Of a stretch of DNA of 64,000 bases, positions 51,897-61,762 are shown piece after piece. The stretch is from Acidobacteriota bacterium. Its GTDB lineage: Bacteria > Acidobacteriota > Holophagae > Holophagales > Holophagaceae. Position 1 is the first letter of the stretch. The number at the start of each line of letters is the position of its first letter. Position numbers and translations under genes: made by a program. The stretch spans positions 182,499 through 246,498 of the forward strand of contig JAJYRN010000003.1 of NCBI GenBank assembly GCA_021794095.1. The letters are read 5' to 3'. The notes beneath the pieces were generated by a model that searched no databases, had not been told where the DNA came from, and saw only the letters and a program-made list of their open reading frames with translations.

Positions 51897-53987
51897 CTAC
51901 TTCCCGGTGAGTTCGTCCGCGAGGGCGGTGGCGCCATAGACCTTGCGCAGGGCCTCGGGGATGGCCAGGGCATCCACGGCGACGGCGCGGTTGACCTTCC
52001 CGTCGTAGAAGTAGTTGCCAGGCAGGCTCTCGATGTTGCCATCGAAGATGAGGCCCACCAGGTCGCCCTTTTCGTCCACCACAGGGGATCCCGAATTGCC
52101 TCCGATGATGTCCGCGGAACACACGAAATCGAAGGGCGTCGAGGGATCGAGATCCTTGCGGTGATCCACCCAGCGTTGGGGCAGTTCCCAGGCGCCGTTG
52201 TGGGCCTTGGCGGCATTGCCGCCCCAGCCGTCATAGCGGTCGAAGAGGCCGCCGAAGGTGGTGAAGGGCTGCATCAGCGTGCCGTTGGCGGGATAGCCTT
52301 CGACGGGACCGAAGGCCAGGCGCAGGGTGAAGGTGGCATCGGGATAGGTGGAGGTGCCGTAGAGGGCGAACCGCGCCCGGGCGATGCGCGCGGCCTGGTC
52401 GCTGATGACCGACGCCACCTGGTCCTCCACCTGCTTGCGGAGCTTCCGGCTGATGGGATCGAGCTTCCGGGCCAGGAGGATCATGGGATCAGTGCTGGCA
52501 TCAATGGCCTTCAGCCCTCCCTCCATCAGGGCCTTGCGGACCGCGGGATCCGCCAGCTTGGAACCTTCCACCGCGGCCTGGGCCACCGCTTCCGGTGACT
52601 TGCTTCCCAGCATGGCCTTCACGTAGGGATGCTGGGGGCCGAGCGCCTTGCGGGCCTCCGCCAAGCCACGGGTGAACATGAAAGTCTCGAGTTCAGGGTA
52701 GAAGGGCGCCGGAATGGCCAGCCGCATCCGGGTGGCCTTCAGGTTGGCGTCGCTGAATTCGGGCAGGCGCTTGGCGCTGGGCTTGCCTTCTTCTTCGGCC
52801 AGGCGCACCAGGGTGAGGGCGTAGCCCAGCAGCGCGGAGTGGGCCGTGCCGACGTACATGCCTTCCTTCAGCAGCGGCTTCTCCACGGCCAGGGCCTTGG
52901 CGATGCGGGCCCAGCTCTGGCCGGCCTCGGCAGTCAACTTGGGATCCTTGGCCACCTTCGCCTTGAGTTCCTTCTCGGAGGCCGCGATGCGGGCCATGGC
53001 CGCCTTGTCCGACAGGCCGGAGCGGTAGCCGTTCAGGGCCTTCAGGCTGTTCTCGATACCGAAAATCTGGGTGTTGACCTGGCGGGCGGCTTCCGCACTG
53101 CGGCTGGCGTATTCGGTCAGGTCCTTGCGCATGCTCTCGAGCATGGTGAGCCGCATGGGAATGGCGTACTCACCCTCGAAGCGCATCTGGGCCAGGGTTT
53201 CCTGGCGGCTGGTGCGGCCCGGGTGGCCCGCCACGAGGGCCAGTTCCCCGGCCTTCACGCCCGCCTTCGTCCAGTGCAGGTAGTCCTTCGGGTGGTAGGG
53301 CTTGCCGTTCTCGTACACGCGGAACATGGAGAAGTCCAGGTCGTGGCGCGGGTAGGTGAAGTTGTCGTAGTCGCCGCCGAAGAAGGCGATCTGCTGCTCG
53401 GGCGCGAACACCAGCCGCACATCCGTGTGCTTCTGGTAGCTGTAGATCCAGTGCTGGCCGCCCTGGTAGAGACTCACGTACTCGCAGGTGAGGCCTGATT
53501 TCTGCTGCATCTCCTGCTTGATCTTCTCGATCTCGACCTCGCGGGCCTTCAGGGCGGCCGCATCGGACATCCCCGGCTTCACCGCCTTGTTCACCCGGTC
53601 CGTCACGTTGTCCATGGCCATCAGGGTGAGCACCTCCAGGCCGGGAACCTTGATCTCCTGGGCCTGGGTGGGCGCGTAGAACCCGGTGGTCACATAGTCG
53701 TGGTTCTTGTCGCTCACGCGCTGGATCCAGCCACGGCCCACATGGTGGTTGGTGAGCACCAGGCCATCCGCGCTCACAAACGAGCCGGAGCCGCCGGGAA
53801 AGCGCAGGGCGGACAGGCGCAGATGATCCAGCCACGCCTGGTCGGGCGCCCAGCCGTACTTGGCCTTCAACTGCTTGACCGGCAGGTTGTTGAAGGTCCA
53901 CATGCCTTCATCGGCGCGGAGAACGGTGTTGCCTGCCAGAGCCACCGCCAGGGCAGTGAGGGCAAGGGTTCGGAAAGGGGATCTCAT
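51897..53987 (-). CDS. S46-family dipeptidyl-peptidase (DPP7/DPP11-like)
   Basis: 696 residues with a signal peptide (FRTLALTALAVALAG). S46 motifs are DEGMWTFNNLP, GLVLTNHHVGRG (catalytic His near 81-82), DYDNFTYPRHDLDFSMFRVY (catalytic Asp region) and GGNSGSPVVDEKGDLVGLIFDGN (nucleophile Ser about 632). These periplasmic serine peptidases release N-terminal dipeptides from oligopeptides. DPP7 or DPP11 specificity is not assigned here. ATG 53987 was preferred over an upstream frame extension because it begins the signal peptide. Confidence 0.92.
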   Translation of the reverse strand: MRSPFRTLALTALAVALAGNTVLRADEGMWTFNNLPVKQLKAKYGWAPDQAWLDHLRLSALRFPGGSGSFVSADGLVLTNHHVGRGWIQRVSDKNHDYVTTGFYAPTQAQEIKVPGLEVLTLMAMDNVTDRVNKAVKPGMSDAAALKAREVEIEKIKQEMQQKSGLTCEYVSLYQGGQHWIYSYQKHTDVRLVFAPEQQIAFFGGDYDNFTYPRHDLDFSMFRVYENGKPYHPKDYLHWTKAGVKAGELALVAGHPGRTSRQETLAQMRFEGEYAIPMRLTMLESMRKDLTEYASRSAEAARQVNTQIFGIENSLKALNGYRSGLSDKAAMARIAASEKELKAKVAKDPKLTAEAGQSWARIAKALAVEKPLLKEGMYVGTAHSALLGYALTLVRLAEEEGKPSAKRLPEFSDANLKATRMRLAIPAPFYPELETFMFTRGLAEARKALGPQHPYVKAMLGSKSPEAVAQAAVEGSKLADPAVRKALMEGGLKAIDASTDPMILLARKLDPISRKLRKQVEDQVASVISDQAARIARARFALYGTSTYPDATFTLRLAFGPVEGYPANGTLMQPFTTFGGLFDRYDGWGGNAAKAHNGAWELPQRWVDHRKDLDPSTPFDFVCSADIIGGNSGSPVVDEKGDLVGLIFDGNIESLPGNYFYDGKVNRAVAVDALAIPEALRKVYGATALADELTGK

Positions 53988-54076
53988 GGAAACTCCGGGG
54001 TGATGGGGTAACCATCGTATCACTACGCATCAACCCCGGGGGCCGCGCGGCCTCCCCGTTCAGGCAAAACCCCTGC

Positions 54077-56491
54077 TCAGAAGGCCAGTTTCACGCGCAT
54101 CGCGAGGGTCCGGGGCGGAATGACATGGGTGCCACCGAAGGTACTCATGAAGTTGTAGAGGCCCTTCTCATCCGTGGCGTTCAGCAGATCGAGGCCCACG
54201 GACAGCTTCCGCTCGCCCGCCAGTTTCCAGGTCTGGCCGGCATTCAGATCGAGCACGGTCCTGCTCTTGACGCGGTAGTTGAGGCCCACCAGGCTGTCCC
54301 ACTCGGTGCGGACATAGGGGATGCCGAAGGCGTAGTCGGGGTTGCCAAGCGCGGCGGCGGGATCCCCCGATTCCAGGCCCGAGTCGTAGCGCCCCACGGC
54401 CTGCGCGAAGAAGCCGCCCTGCTCATAGCTGAGGCCGAGCTGCGCGGTCAGCTTCTGGTCGTGGTCAATGAGGTACGGCGTCCCCGCGGGCCCGTTGATG
54501 GTGGGATTGGCCGAATCAAGCCCGCCCACGGTGGGACTGTAGAACAGGGTCCGCACCGTGCCGGCGCTGAGGTAGCCGGACCAGCCGTGGATGGGCACCG
54601 TGTCCACGCGGAGATCCATCCCATGGAAGCGTCCCTTCCAGGCGGAGATGGGGAAGAGGATGCCGGTGTTCAGGAACTGGCTGTTGTCGGCGGCGTGGCG
54701 GCTCTGCTTCCACCAGTAGTCCAGGCTGACGCGGGCCACCTCGCCCAGTTGCTGATCCAGGCCGAGCAGGTAGCTGTCCTGGGTTTCACCGCGCAGCTGG
54801 GGCGCGGGCGTGCTGGACTGGGTGACGAGGGACCAGATGGTCTGCGACGTGGAGAAGGCCAGGTTCTCGTTCTCCGGCGTGATGAGCAGGCGGTCGTACA
54901 CGGCGCGCAGCAGGGTATGGGTGACCGGCAGGGTGTAGGTGAGGCCCAGGCGGGGCTGGAGCTGGTTCTGGGTGAAGTTCCGGCCCTTGTAGCTGTCGAA
55001 GCGCAGGCCCATGGAGAAGGCCCAGGCGCCCTGTTTCAGATCGTCCTGGAGGAAGGTGGAGGCCAGCGAAGGCGCGAAGCCTTCGGCGAACCGGAGGATG
55101 TGGCCGCCGCCCGCCGAGGTGTAGGGATACAGGGGATCCGTGGGCCCCGACACCTGGGAGGGATCCGTGATGGCAAGGTCGAAACGCTCGTGCAGCGGGT
55201 AGCGGACGAACTGGAGCCCCGTCTTCAACGTGTTGCCCCCGTTCCGCTGGGTGTAGGACGCCTGGGCGCCCTGGTTGTCCAGCCGGCGGTCGGAGCGGAG
55301 CCAGAAGGGAGTGTCCGGTCCGCCGTTGCTGAAGCCTGGCTGAAGATCCCGGGTGGGATCGAGTCGGGCCGAGGAGCCGCGGTAGTAGATCGCCGCATCC
55401 AGGCTGCGATCGGCGTCGAACAGGTGGGTCCATCCCAGGCTGAGGTTGGCATCGCCGTTGAACACCCGCTGGTTCTGGCCCGCGGCCTGCTGGGACGCGA
55501 GGTTCACCACATCACGACGGGTGGTGCCGCCGCTCACGGAGAAGCGCAGCATGTCACTGGCCCCCAGCAGCCAGTCGAAGCGGCTGGAGAGGCTGTCCGT
55601 GGTGCCGTGGTTGTGCAGGTTCTCGAAGTTGACGGGATCCAGGAACCGGTCACTGGAGGAGGCGGAGCCGTTGACGAAGTAGCCGAAGGTCGCGGTGCCG
55701 CCCCGGGCGCTCATACCCAGCTCGCGGGTATTGAAGCGCGACAGGCCGAAGGAGACATCGCCGCCGAAGCCCCGGGCCATGCCGAGGCCGGATTTGCTCG
55801 TGATGTTCACCACCGCGGCGGGCTTGCCCCCATATTCGGCGCTCACGCCGCCCGTGATCACCTCCATGCTCTCCACATCCGAGGGATCCAGCGTGTTGGA
55901 GAAGGTGGCCTGCACCTGGTCCGTGATGGGCACCCCATCCACCACATAGGTCACCTGCCCGTGGCTGCCGCGGAAGTGGAAGCGCCCGTTCTCGTCCTGG
56001 ATGAAGCCCGGCGTCTGCAACAGCACGCTCGCCATGGCCTGGCTCTCCAGGGCCGCCGGGATCTTCTGGATGGAGGACTGGTCAATGTCCAGGTGGGCGG
56101 CGGGCTGGGCCTCCACCAGCGTCACATGGTCCTGCACCACCACCGTGGCCGATGGCGTGGCCGAGGCCATCCGCAGATCCAGGTTCATCGGCAAGGGCGA
56201 ATGAAGCGACAGGTTCTGATGCAGTTCCTGGAGGCCCGGCGCCTGCACCTCCAGGTGGTAGTCGCTGAAGGGCACGTTGTAGAGCTTGAAGAGGCCGTGT
56301 TCATCTGTGGCGACGGTGGCCCGGAAGCCGGACACCCGGTTCTCCAGGCGGACCTGCGCCTTGGCCACGGGCTGTCCCTGCTCGTCCCGCACCCGGCCGG
56401 CCAGACTGCCCGAAGTGGGCGCGGCCGCCGTGAGCAAGGGAGCCGCCGCCAGCGCCACAAGAATCCTGGAACCTGCAAAGAACCGCCGCAT
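54077..56491 (-). CDS. TonB-dependent outer-membrane receptor with carboxypeptidase-like domain
   Basis: 804 residues. A signal peptide (ILVALAAAPLLTAAA) is followed by a CarboxypepD_reg-like domain at about 27-110 (SGSLAGRVRDEQGQPVAKAQ). The plug domain follows (GSHGQVTYVVDGVPI, then SMEVITGGVSAEYGG), then a 22-strand barrel ending in the terminal Phe (LAMRVKLAF). No TonB box is obvious. A Fur-like palindrome 47 bp upstream suggests iron control. GGGAGG lies before ATG 56491. Confidence 0.88.
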   Translation of the reverse strand: MRRFFAGSRILVALAAAPLLTAAAPTSGSLAGRVRDEQGQPVAKAQVRLENRVSGFRATVATDEHGLFKLYNVPFSDYHLEVQAPGLQELHQNLSLHSPLPMNLDLRMASATPSATVVVQDHVTLVEAQPAAHLDIDQSSIQKIPAALESQAMASVLLQTPGFIQDENGRFHFRGSHGQVTYVVDGVPITDQVQATFSNTLDPSDVESMEVITGGVSAEYGGKPAAVVNITSKSGLGMARGFGGDVSFGLSRFNTRELGMSARGGTATFGYFVNGSASSSDRFLDPVNFENLHNHGTTDSLSSRFDWLLGASDMLRFSVSGGTTRRDVVNLASQQAAGQNQRVFNGDANLSLGWTHLFDADRSLDAAIYYRGSSARLDPTRDLQPGFSNGGPDTPFWLRSDRRLDNQGAQASYTQRNGGNTLKTGLQFVRYPLHERFDLAITDPSQVSGPTDPLYPYTSAGGGHILRFAEGFAPSLASTFLQDDLKQGAWAFSMGLRFDSYKGRNFTQNQLQPRLGLTYTLPVTHTLLRAVYDRLLITPENENLAFSTSQTIWSLVTQSSTPAPQLRGETQDSYLLGLDQQLGEVARVSLDYWWKQSRHAADNSQFLNTGILFPISAWKGRFHGMDLRVDTVPIHGWSGYLSAGTVRTLFYSPTVGGLDSANPTINGPAGTPYLIDHDQKLTAQLGLSYEQGGFFAQAVGRYDSGLESGDPAAALGNPDYAFGIPYVRTEWDSLVGLNYRVKSRTVLDLNAGQTWKLAGERKLSVGLDLLNATDEKGLYNFMSTFGGTHVIPPRTLAMRVKLAF

Positions 56492-56537
56492 CGGGCCTCC
56501 CAACACTCTAGTCTTGAGAATTCAGCCTGCTTGAGTC

Positions 56538-56556
56538 AATGAAAATGTTTTTCATT
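56538..56556. promoter_or_regulatory. 19-bp Fur-box-like palindrome between TonB receptor and exporter genes
   Basis: AATGAAAA and TTTTCATT are perfect 8-bp arms around TGT. In 7-1-7 form (TGAAAAT-G-TTTTTCA) it is close to the Fur consensus TGATAATnATTATCA. It abuts TTGACT (minus strand, 56539-56534), a candidate -35 of the receptor gene. Confidence 0.5.
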
Positions 56557-56636
56557 AACGATCCAGGATTCCACTAAACCGGCGCCCACCCCATCCGAAG
56601 CCTGGGCATCCTACGCCCACGCGGGAGGCCTTTGAC

Positions 56637-57863
56637 ATGAAGCGCAAACAGTTGTTGATCCTCGGTGGAGGCCTCGCCGCCCTGCTCATCCTCGGGTTGA
56701 GCCTCGCGGGGTTGCGGGACAAGGGGCTGCCCGTGCAGGTCGCCACCATCGGGCGAGAGGATCTCCAGGCCAAGGTGAGCGCCAACGGCACCATCCAGGC
56801 CGTCACCAAGGCCAATATCTCCGCCAACGTGATGGGCCAGGTCACCCGCCTGGCCGTGAAGGAGGGGGATCTGGTCAAGAAGGGCCAGTTCCTCATGGAG
56901 ATTGATCCCCGGAACGCCCGGGCGAACGCGGATGCCATGCAGGCGAATCTCGCCGCGGCCCACTCCCAGTTGGATTCGGCCAACGCCACCTTGATCCAGG
57001 CGAAGTCCGATTTCGAACGGGCCAAGCGCAATGACGCCGCCGGCATCATCTCCGCCGCCGATTTCGAGCGAGCGCGGACGACCTACAGCACTGCCCAGGC
57101 AGACCAGAAGACCGCCCAGCGGCGCATGGAGCAGGCCAAGGCCAATGTCGCCCAGTCCCATGTGGGCCTTGACTATTCCACCATCACTGCGCCCATGGAC
57201 GGCGTCGTGACCGCCCGCAACATCGAGCCCGGTGAAACCGCGGTGCCCGGTATCCAGAACCAGCCGGGCACGGTGCTGCTCACCATCTCCGACATGAGCC
57301 GGGTCGAGGCCGAAATGGAAGTGGACGAAGCCTCCATCCCCACCGTGAAGCTGGGCCAGGACGCACAGGTGCACATTGACGCCTACCCGAACCAGGTGTT
57401 CCAGGGCCAGGTCACCGAAGTGGGCGGCAGCCCCATCGTCAAGACCAGCGTGAACGATGCCACCAAGTTCAAGGTGAAGATCTGGATCAAGAACCCGCCT
57501 GCGGACATCAAACCCGGCCTTTCCGCCCAGGCGGACATCTTCACCGGCAGCCGCACCCAGGTGCTGGCCATTCCCTTCCAGGCCCTGGTCATGCGGGACA
57601 TCAAGCACAAGCCGGGTGAGACGCTCAAGCCCGGCGCCCCGCGAGAGGAGGAGGGTATCTACCTCATGGAAAGCGGCAAGGCCAAGTTCGTCCCGGTGAA
57701 GACTGGGCTCATGGGCGACCTCTCCGTGGAAGTCCTTTCGGGGGTCAAAGGCGGGGAAACCCTGATCACCGGCCCCAACCGGGCCCTGCGCGAAATGAAG
57801 GATGGCGAGGCCGTGCGGGTGGACAAGACCCGCAAGAAGGACGACGCCAAACAGGCCGGTTGA
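56637..57863 (+). CDS. Periplasmic adaptor (HlyD/MacA-like) protein
   Basis: A 408-residue membrane fusion protein. One N-terminal transmembrane helix (LLILGGGLAALLILGLSLAG) precedes a lipoyl/biotinyl half-motif (ANISANVMGQVTRLAVKEGD), an alpha-hairpin coiled coil (about 100-170), the second half-motif YSTITAPMDGVVTARNIEPGETA, and beta-barrel domains. It would link inner-membrane exporter permeases to an outer-membrane channel. It is followed at once by two permease genes. Confidence 0.92.
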   Translation: MKRKQLLILGGGLAALLILGLSLAGLRDKGLPVQVATIGREDLQAKVSANGTIQAVTKANISANVMGQVTRLAVKEGDLVKKGQFLMEIDPRNARANADAMQANLAAAHSQLDSANATLIQAKSDFERAKRNDAAGIISAADFERARTTYSTAQADQKTAQRRMEQAKANVAQSHVGLDYSTITAPMDGVVTARNIEPGETAVPGIQNQPGTVLLTISDMSRVEAEMEVDEASIPTVKLGQDAQVHIDAYPNQVFQGQVTEVGGSPIVKTSVNDATKFKVKIWIKNPPADIKPGLSAQADIFTGSRTQVLAIPFQALVMRDIKHKPGETLKPGAPREEEGIYLMESGKAKFVPVKTGLMGDLSVEVLSGVKGGETLITGPNRALREMKDGEAVRVDKTRKKDDAKQAG

Positions 57864-57864
57864 C

Positions 57865-59091
57865 ATGAATCCAAAGGAACTCCTCCGCGTGGCCCTGCGG
57901 GCCATCCGGGCCCACACCCTCCGCAGCTTCCTCACGCTGCTGGGCGTCATCATCGGCGTGGCCACGATCGTGGCCGTGGTGGGCGTGATCTCCGGCCTGA
58001 ACACCTACGTGAAGGACAAGATCATCGTCCTGGCGCCGGATGTGTACATCGTCCAGAAATTCGGCATCATCCGCAGCCGGAAGGAATTCCTCGACGCCCT
58101 CAAGCGCCCGCCCATCACCTACCAGGAATATCAGCGGCTTTCCAGCGGCATCCTCCAGAATTCCTCGCAGGTCTCCGCGGGCGCCGGCAACGTCATGCCG
58201 GTGACCTTCGAGGATCATCATCTGGACACCGTCAGCATCAACGGCGTGACCCCGAACTTCCCGGACCTGTTCCGTCTGGATCTGGAATCCGGCCGATTCT
58301 TCTCCGAAAACGAGAGCGAAGCCTCCAAGCATGTCGCCGTCATCGGCGCGGATACCCGGGAGGAGCTGTTCCCCCACCTAGACCCCATCGGACGGACCAT
58401 CCTCATCCGGGGGCTTCCCTTCACGGTCATCGGGCTCATGCCCAAGCAGGGCAAGAGCATCGGTTTCAACCAGGATGGGCGCGTCTACATCCCGCTTTCG
58501 GTCTACCGCCAGGACTTCATGGCGGCCAACGAGAGCCTCGAACTCGAAATCAAGGCCCGGGGCGGGGTCGAGGGTCTGGATGCCTCCATGGACGAGGTGC
58601 GGGCCATGTTCCGCGCCATGCGCCACACCAGCTTCAACAGCCCGGATCCCTTCGGCATCATCACGCAGGAAAGCCTCCAGCAGCTCTGGAAGACCATCAG
58701 CAGCGCGGCCTTCATCCTGCTCATGCTCATCAGCAGCGTCAGCCTGGGCGTCGGCGGCATCGTGATCATGAACATCATGCTGGTGAGTGTGGTGGAGCGC
58801 ACCCAGGAGATCGGCGTCCGGCTGGCCATCGGCGCGCGGAAGCGCGACATCCGGCGCCAGTTCCTGCTGGAAGCCGCCCTGCTCTCCGCAGCGGGAGGCG
58901 TCATCGGCGTTCTCATTGGCAGTCTCGGCGCCTGGACCGTGCGGGTCGTGGCCGGCTTCCCGGCGCAGATTACGGTACCCATTGTGTTGACGGGCATCGC
59001 CCTGGCCACCCTCGTGGGCCTGGCCGCAGGCTTCCTGCCGGCCTACCGGGCTTCCAACCTCCTCGTCATTGACGCCATCCGGGCGGAGTAG
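57865..59091 (+). CDS. MacB-like ABC transporter permease (FtsX domain), paralogue 1
   Basis: 408 residues with four membrane helices in MacB order: one after the N-terminal amphipathic helix (SFLTLLGVIIGVATIVAVVG), then a large periplasmic domain (about 50-270), then three C-terminal helices (about 280-395) with VVERTQEIGVRLAIGARKRDI and the final LPAYRASNLLVIDAIRAE. No nucleotide-binding domain is fused. ATG 57865 is 1 bp from the adaptor stop. Confidence 0.9.
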   Translation: MNPKELLRVALRAIRAHTLRSFLTLLGVIIGVATIVAVVGVISGLNTYVKDKIIVLAPDVYIVQKFGIIRSRKEFLDALKRPPITYQEYQRLSSGILQNSSQVSAGAGNVMPVTFEDHHLDTVSINGVTPNFPDLFRLDLESGRFFSENESEASKHVAVIGADTREELFPHLDPIGRTILIRGLPFTVIGLMPKQGKSIGFNQDGRVYIPLSVYRQDFMAANESLELEIKARGGVEGLDASMDEVRAMFRAMRHTSFNSPDPFGIITQESLQQLWKTISSAAFILLMLISSVSLGVGGIVIMNIMLVSVVERTQEIGVRLAIGARKRDIRRQFLLEAALLSAAGGVIGVLIGSLGAWTVRVVAGFPAQITVPIVLTGIALATLVGLAAGFLPAYRASNLLVIDAIRAE

Positions 59092-59099
59092 GAGTCGCC

Positions 59100-60389
<1,290 letters not shown>

Positions 60390-60430
60390 CCGGTCCATCG
60401 GCCCGAATGGACCCATCCCCCGGAGTTCCC

Positions 60431-61171
60431 ATGCGCACCAGCCTCCTGATGCTGTTCCTCGCCGGCACTCTGCTCAGGGCCGATGGCCTGGGGGACCTCA
60501 GGGCCACCCTCGCCCGCCTGGGAGGCCAGGCTCCCATCAAGGCCATGGCGACCTACCAGTTCTGGAGCAGCCAGGGCAAGCCCAGCAAGCCGGTCATCAC
60601 CCAAGGGCAGGCTTCCTGCTCCGTCGAGGAAGGTCCCCAGGGCCTCCAGATGGACTGGGGCCGCCCGCTGCTGCAGGTCGCGGCCCGGGAGGCCAGCGCC
60701 CAGGCCCGGGATCCTGAACAGAAGGCGCCCACCCGCAAGGCCATCGCGGGCCTCCAGCCCCTCGACCTCTGGGACGGCCTGAACGGGGCGGCAGCGCTGA
60801 GCCACACCCTGGAAGGCGCCCAGGAACTGGATGAGAAGGCTGCCGACTGGGAGGGGAAACCGGCGCGCCTGCTGGAGCTCAAGCTGAATCCGGGATTGTC
60901 CAGACAGGACCGCAAGTACGTCAAGGACATGCAGGCCACGGCCAAGGTATGGATCGGACCCGACGGGACCCCCCTGGCAGCCCAGACCACCACGCGCATG
61001 AAGGGGCGGGCCTTCCTGGTTATCAGCTTCGAGCAGCAGTCCCAGGACGACTACACCTTCGAGCGCCTCGGCCAGCGCCTGGTGGTGCTGCGGCATACCG
61101 CAGCCAGCAGCGGCTCCGGCGCAGGGCAGCAGGGCGCCAGCCGGACCATCACCACCCTCCAGGTGCAGTGA
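60431..61171 (+). CDS. Unrecognised secreted protein
   Basis: 246 residues with a signal peptide (MRTSLLMLFLAGTLLRADG). The mature part alternates beta-type stretches (KAMATYQFWSSQ, DWEGKPARLLELKLNPGLS, ATAKVWIGPDGTPLAAQTTT) and ends in a Ser/Gly tail. Pairing of a lipid- or sterol-carrier-like beta sheet with KVWIGPDGTPL suggests a LolA/LppX-type shape, but I would not name a family. CGGAG precedes ATG 60431, 41 bp after the second permease, so it may belong to the exporter operon. Confidence 0.7.
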   Translation: MRTSLLMLFLAGTLLRADGLGDLRATLARLGGQAPIKAMATYQFWSSQGKPSKPVITQGQASCSVEEGPQGLQMDWGRPLLQVAAREASAQARDPEQKAPTRKAIAGLQPLDLWDGLNGAAALSHTLEGAQELDEKAADWEGKPARLLELKLNPGLSRQDRKYVKDMQATAKVWIGPDGTPLAAQTTTRMKGRAFLVISFEQQSQDDYTFERLGQRLVVLRHTAASSGSGAGQQGASRTITTLQVQ

Positions 61172-61196
61172 CGCCAGCGCCGATCCAACGCCTGTC

Positions 61197-61595
61197 TCAG
61201 CCCTTGACCACCGTCTTCACGTCGAAGGCCGGGGGGTGTTCCAGGTGCTTCTTCACCGCGCACTGGCTGGCGGAATGCACGAGGGCCTCGTGGTACTTCT
61301 CGGGGAAGGCTGGCGGCACCTGGATCTCCAGTTCCACCCGGCCGATCATCCCCGTCATCGGATCAGACACCACCCGCTGCACCACCCGGATGCCCTCCGT
61401 GGGCAGGCCCCGCTGGCGGCAGAAGCCCAGCACGTAGATGCCGGCGCAGGTCCCGAGGGAGGCCAGGAAGAGGGCGAAGGGCGTGGGCGCGGAGCCCTCG
61501 CCGCCGCCCTGGGGCGGCTGGTCCGTCCTCACGGTGTAGGGTCCGAAGTGCGCGTCCACGCGGGCGCCGCCGGGAAAATCAATGACCATCTCCAT
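61197..61595 (-). CDS. OsmC/Ohr-family peroxide-reducing protein
   Basis: 132 residues. The two redox cysteines lie in FLASLGTCAGIYVLGFC and SASQCAVKKHLEHPP, and EG.APTPFALFLASLG is the standard OsmC helix start. It probably reduces organic hydroperoxides or handles related thiol chemistry. It converges with the secreted-protein gene and diverges from the decarboxylase gene. Confidence 0.88.
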   Translation of the reverse strand: MEMVIDFPGGARVDAHFGPYTVRTDQPPQGGGEGSAPTPFALFLASLGTCAGIYVLGFCRQRGLPTEGIRVVQRVVSDPMTGMIGRVELEIQVPPAFPEKYHEALVHSASQCAVKKHLEHPPAFDVKTVVKG

Positions 61596-61762
61596 GCATG
61601 CCGCTCCGTGAAACCAACATCCCCATTGTCACCGCGGGGATCCCACCTGCGCCATACCGCAGCCCACTGGAGGGGCGACACAACCCCCACCGGCCTGGAA
61701 TTTAAACCACACCCCCGTACAACCAGGCCGCGCAGCGGCGTGGTTCCGGCACAATGTTCGTC

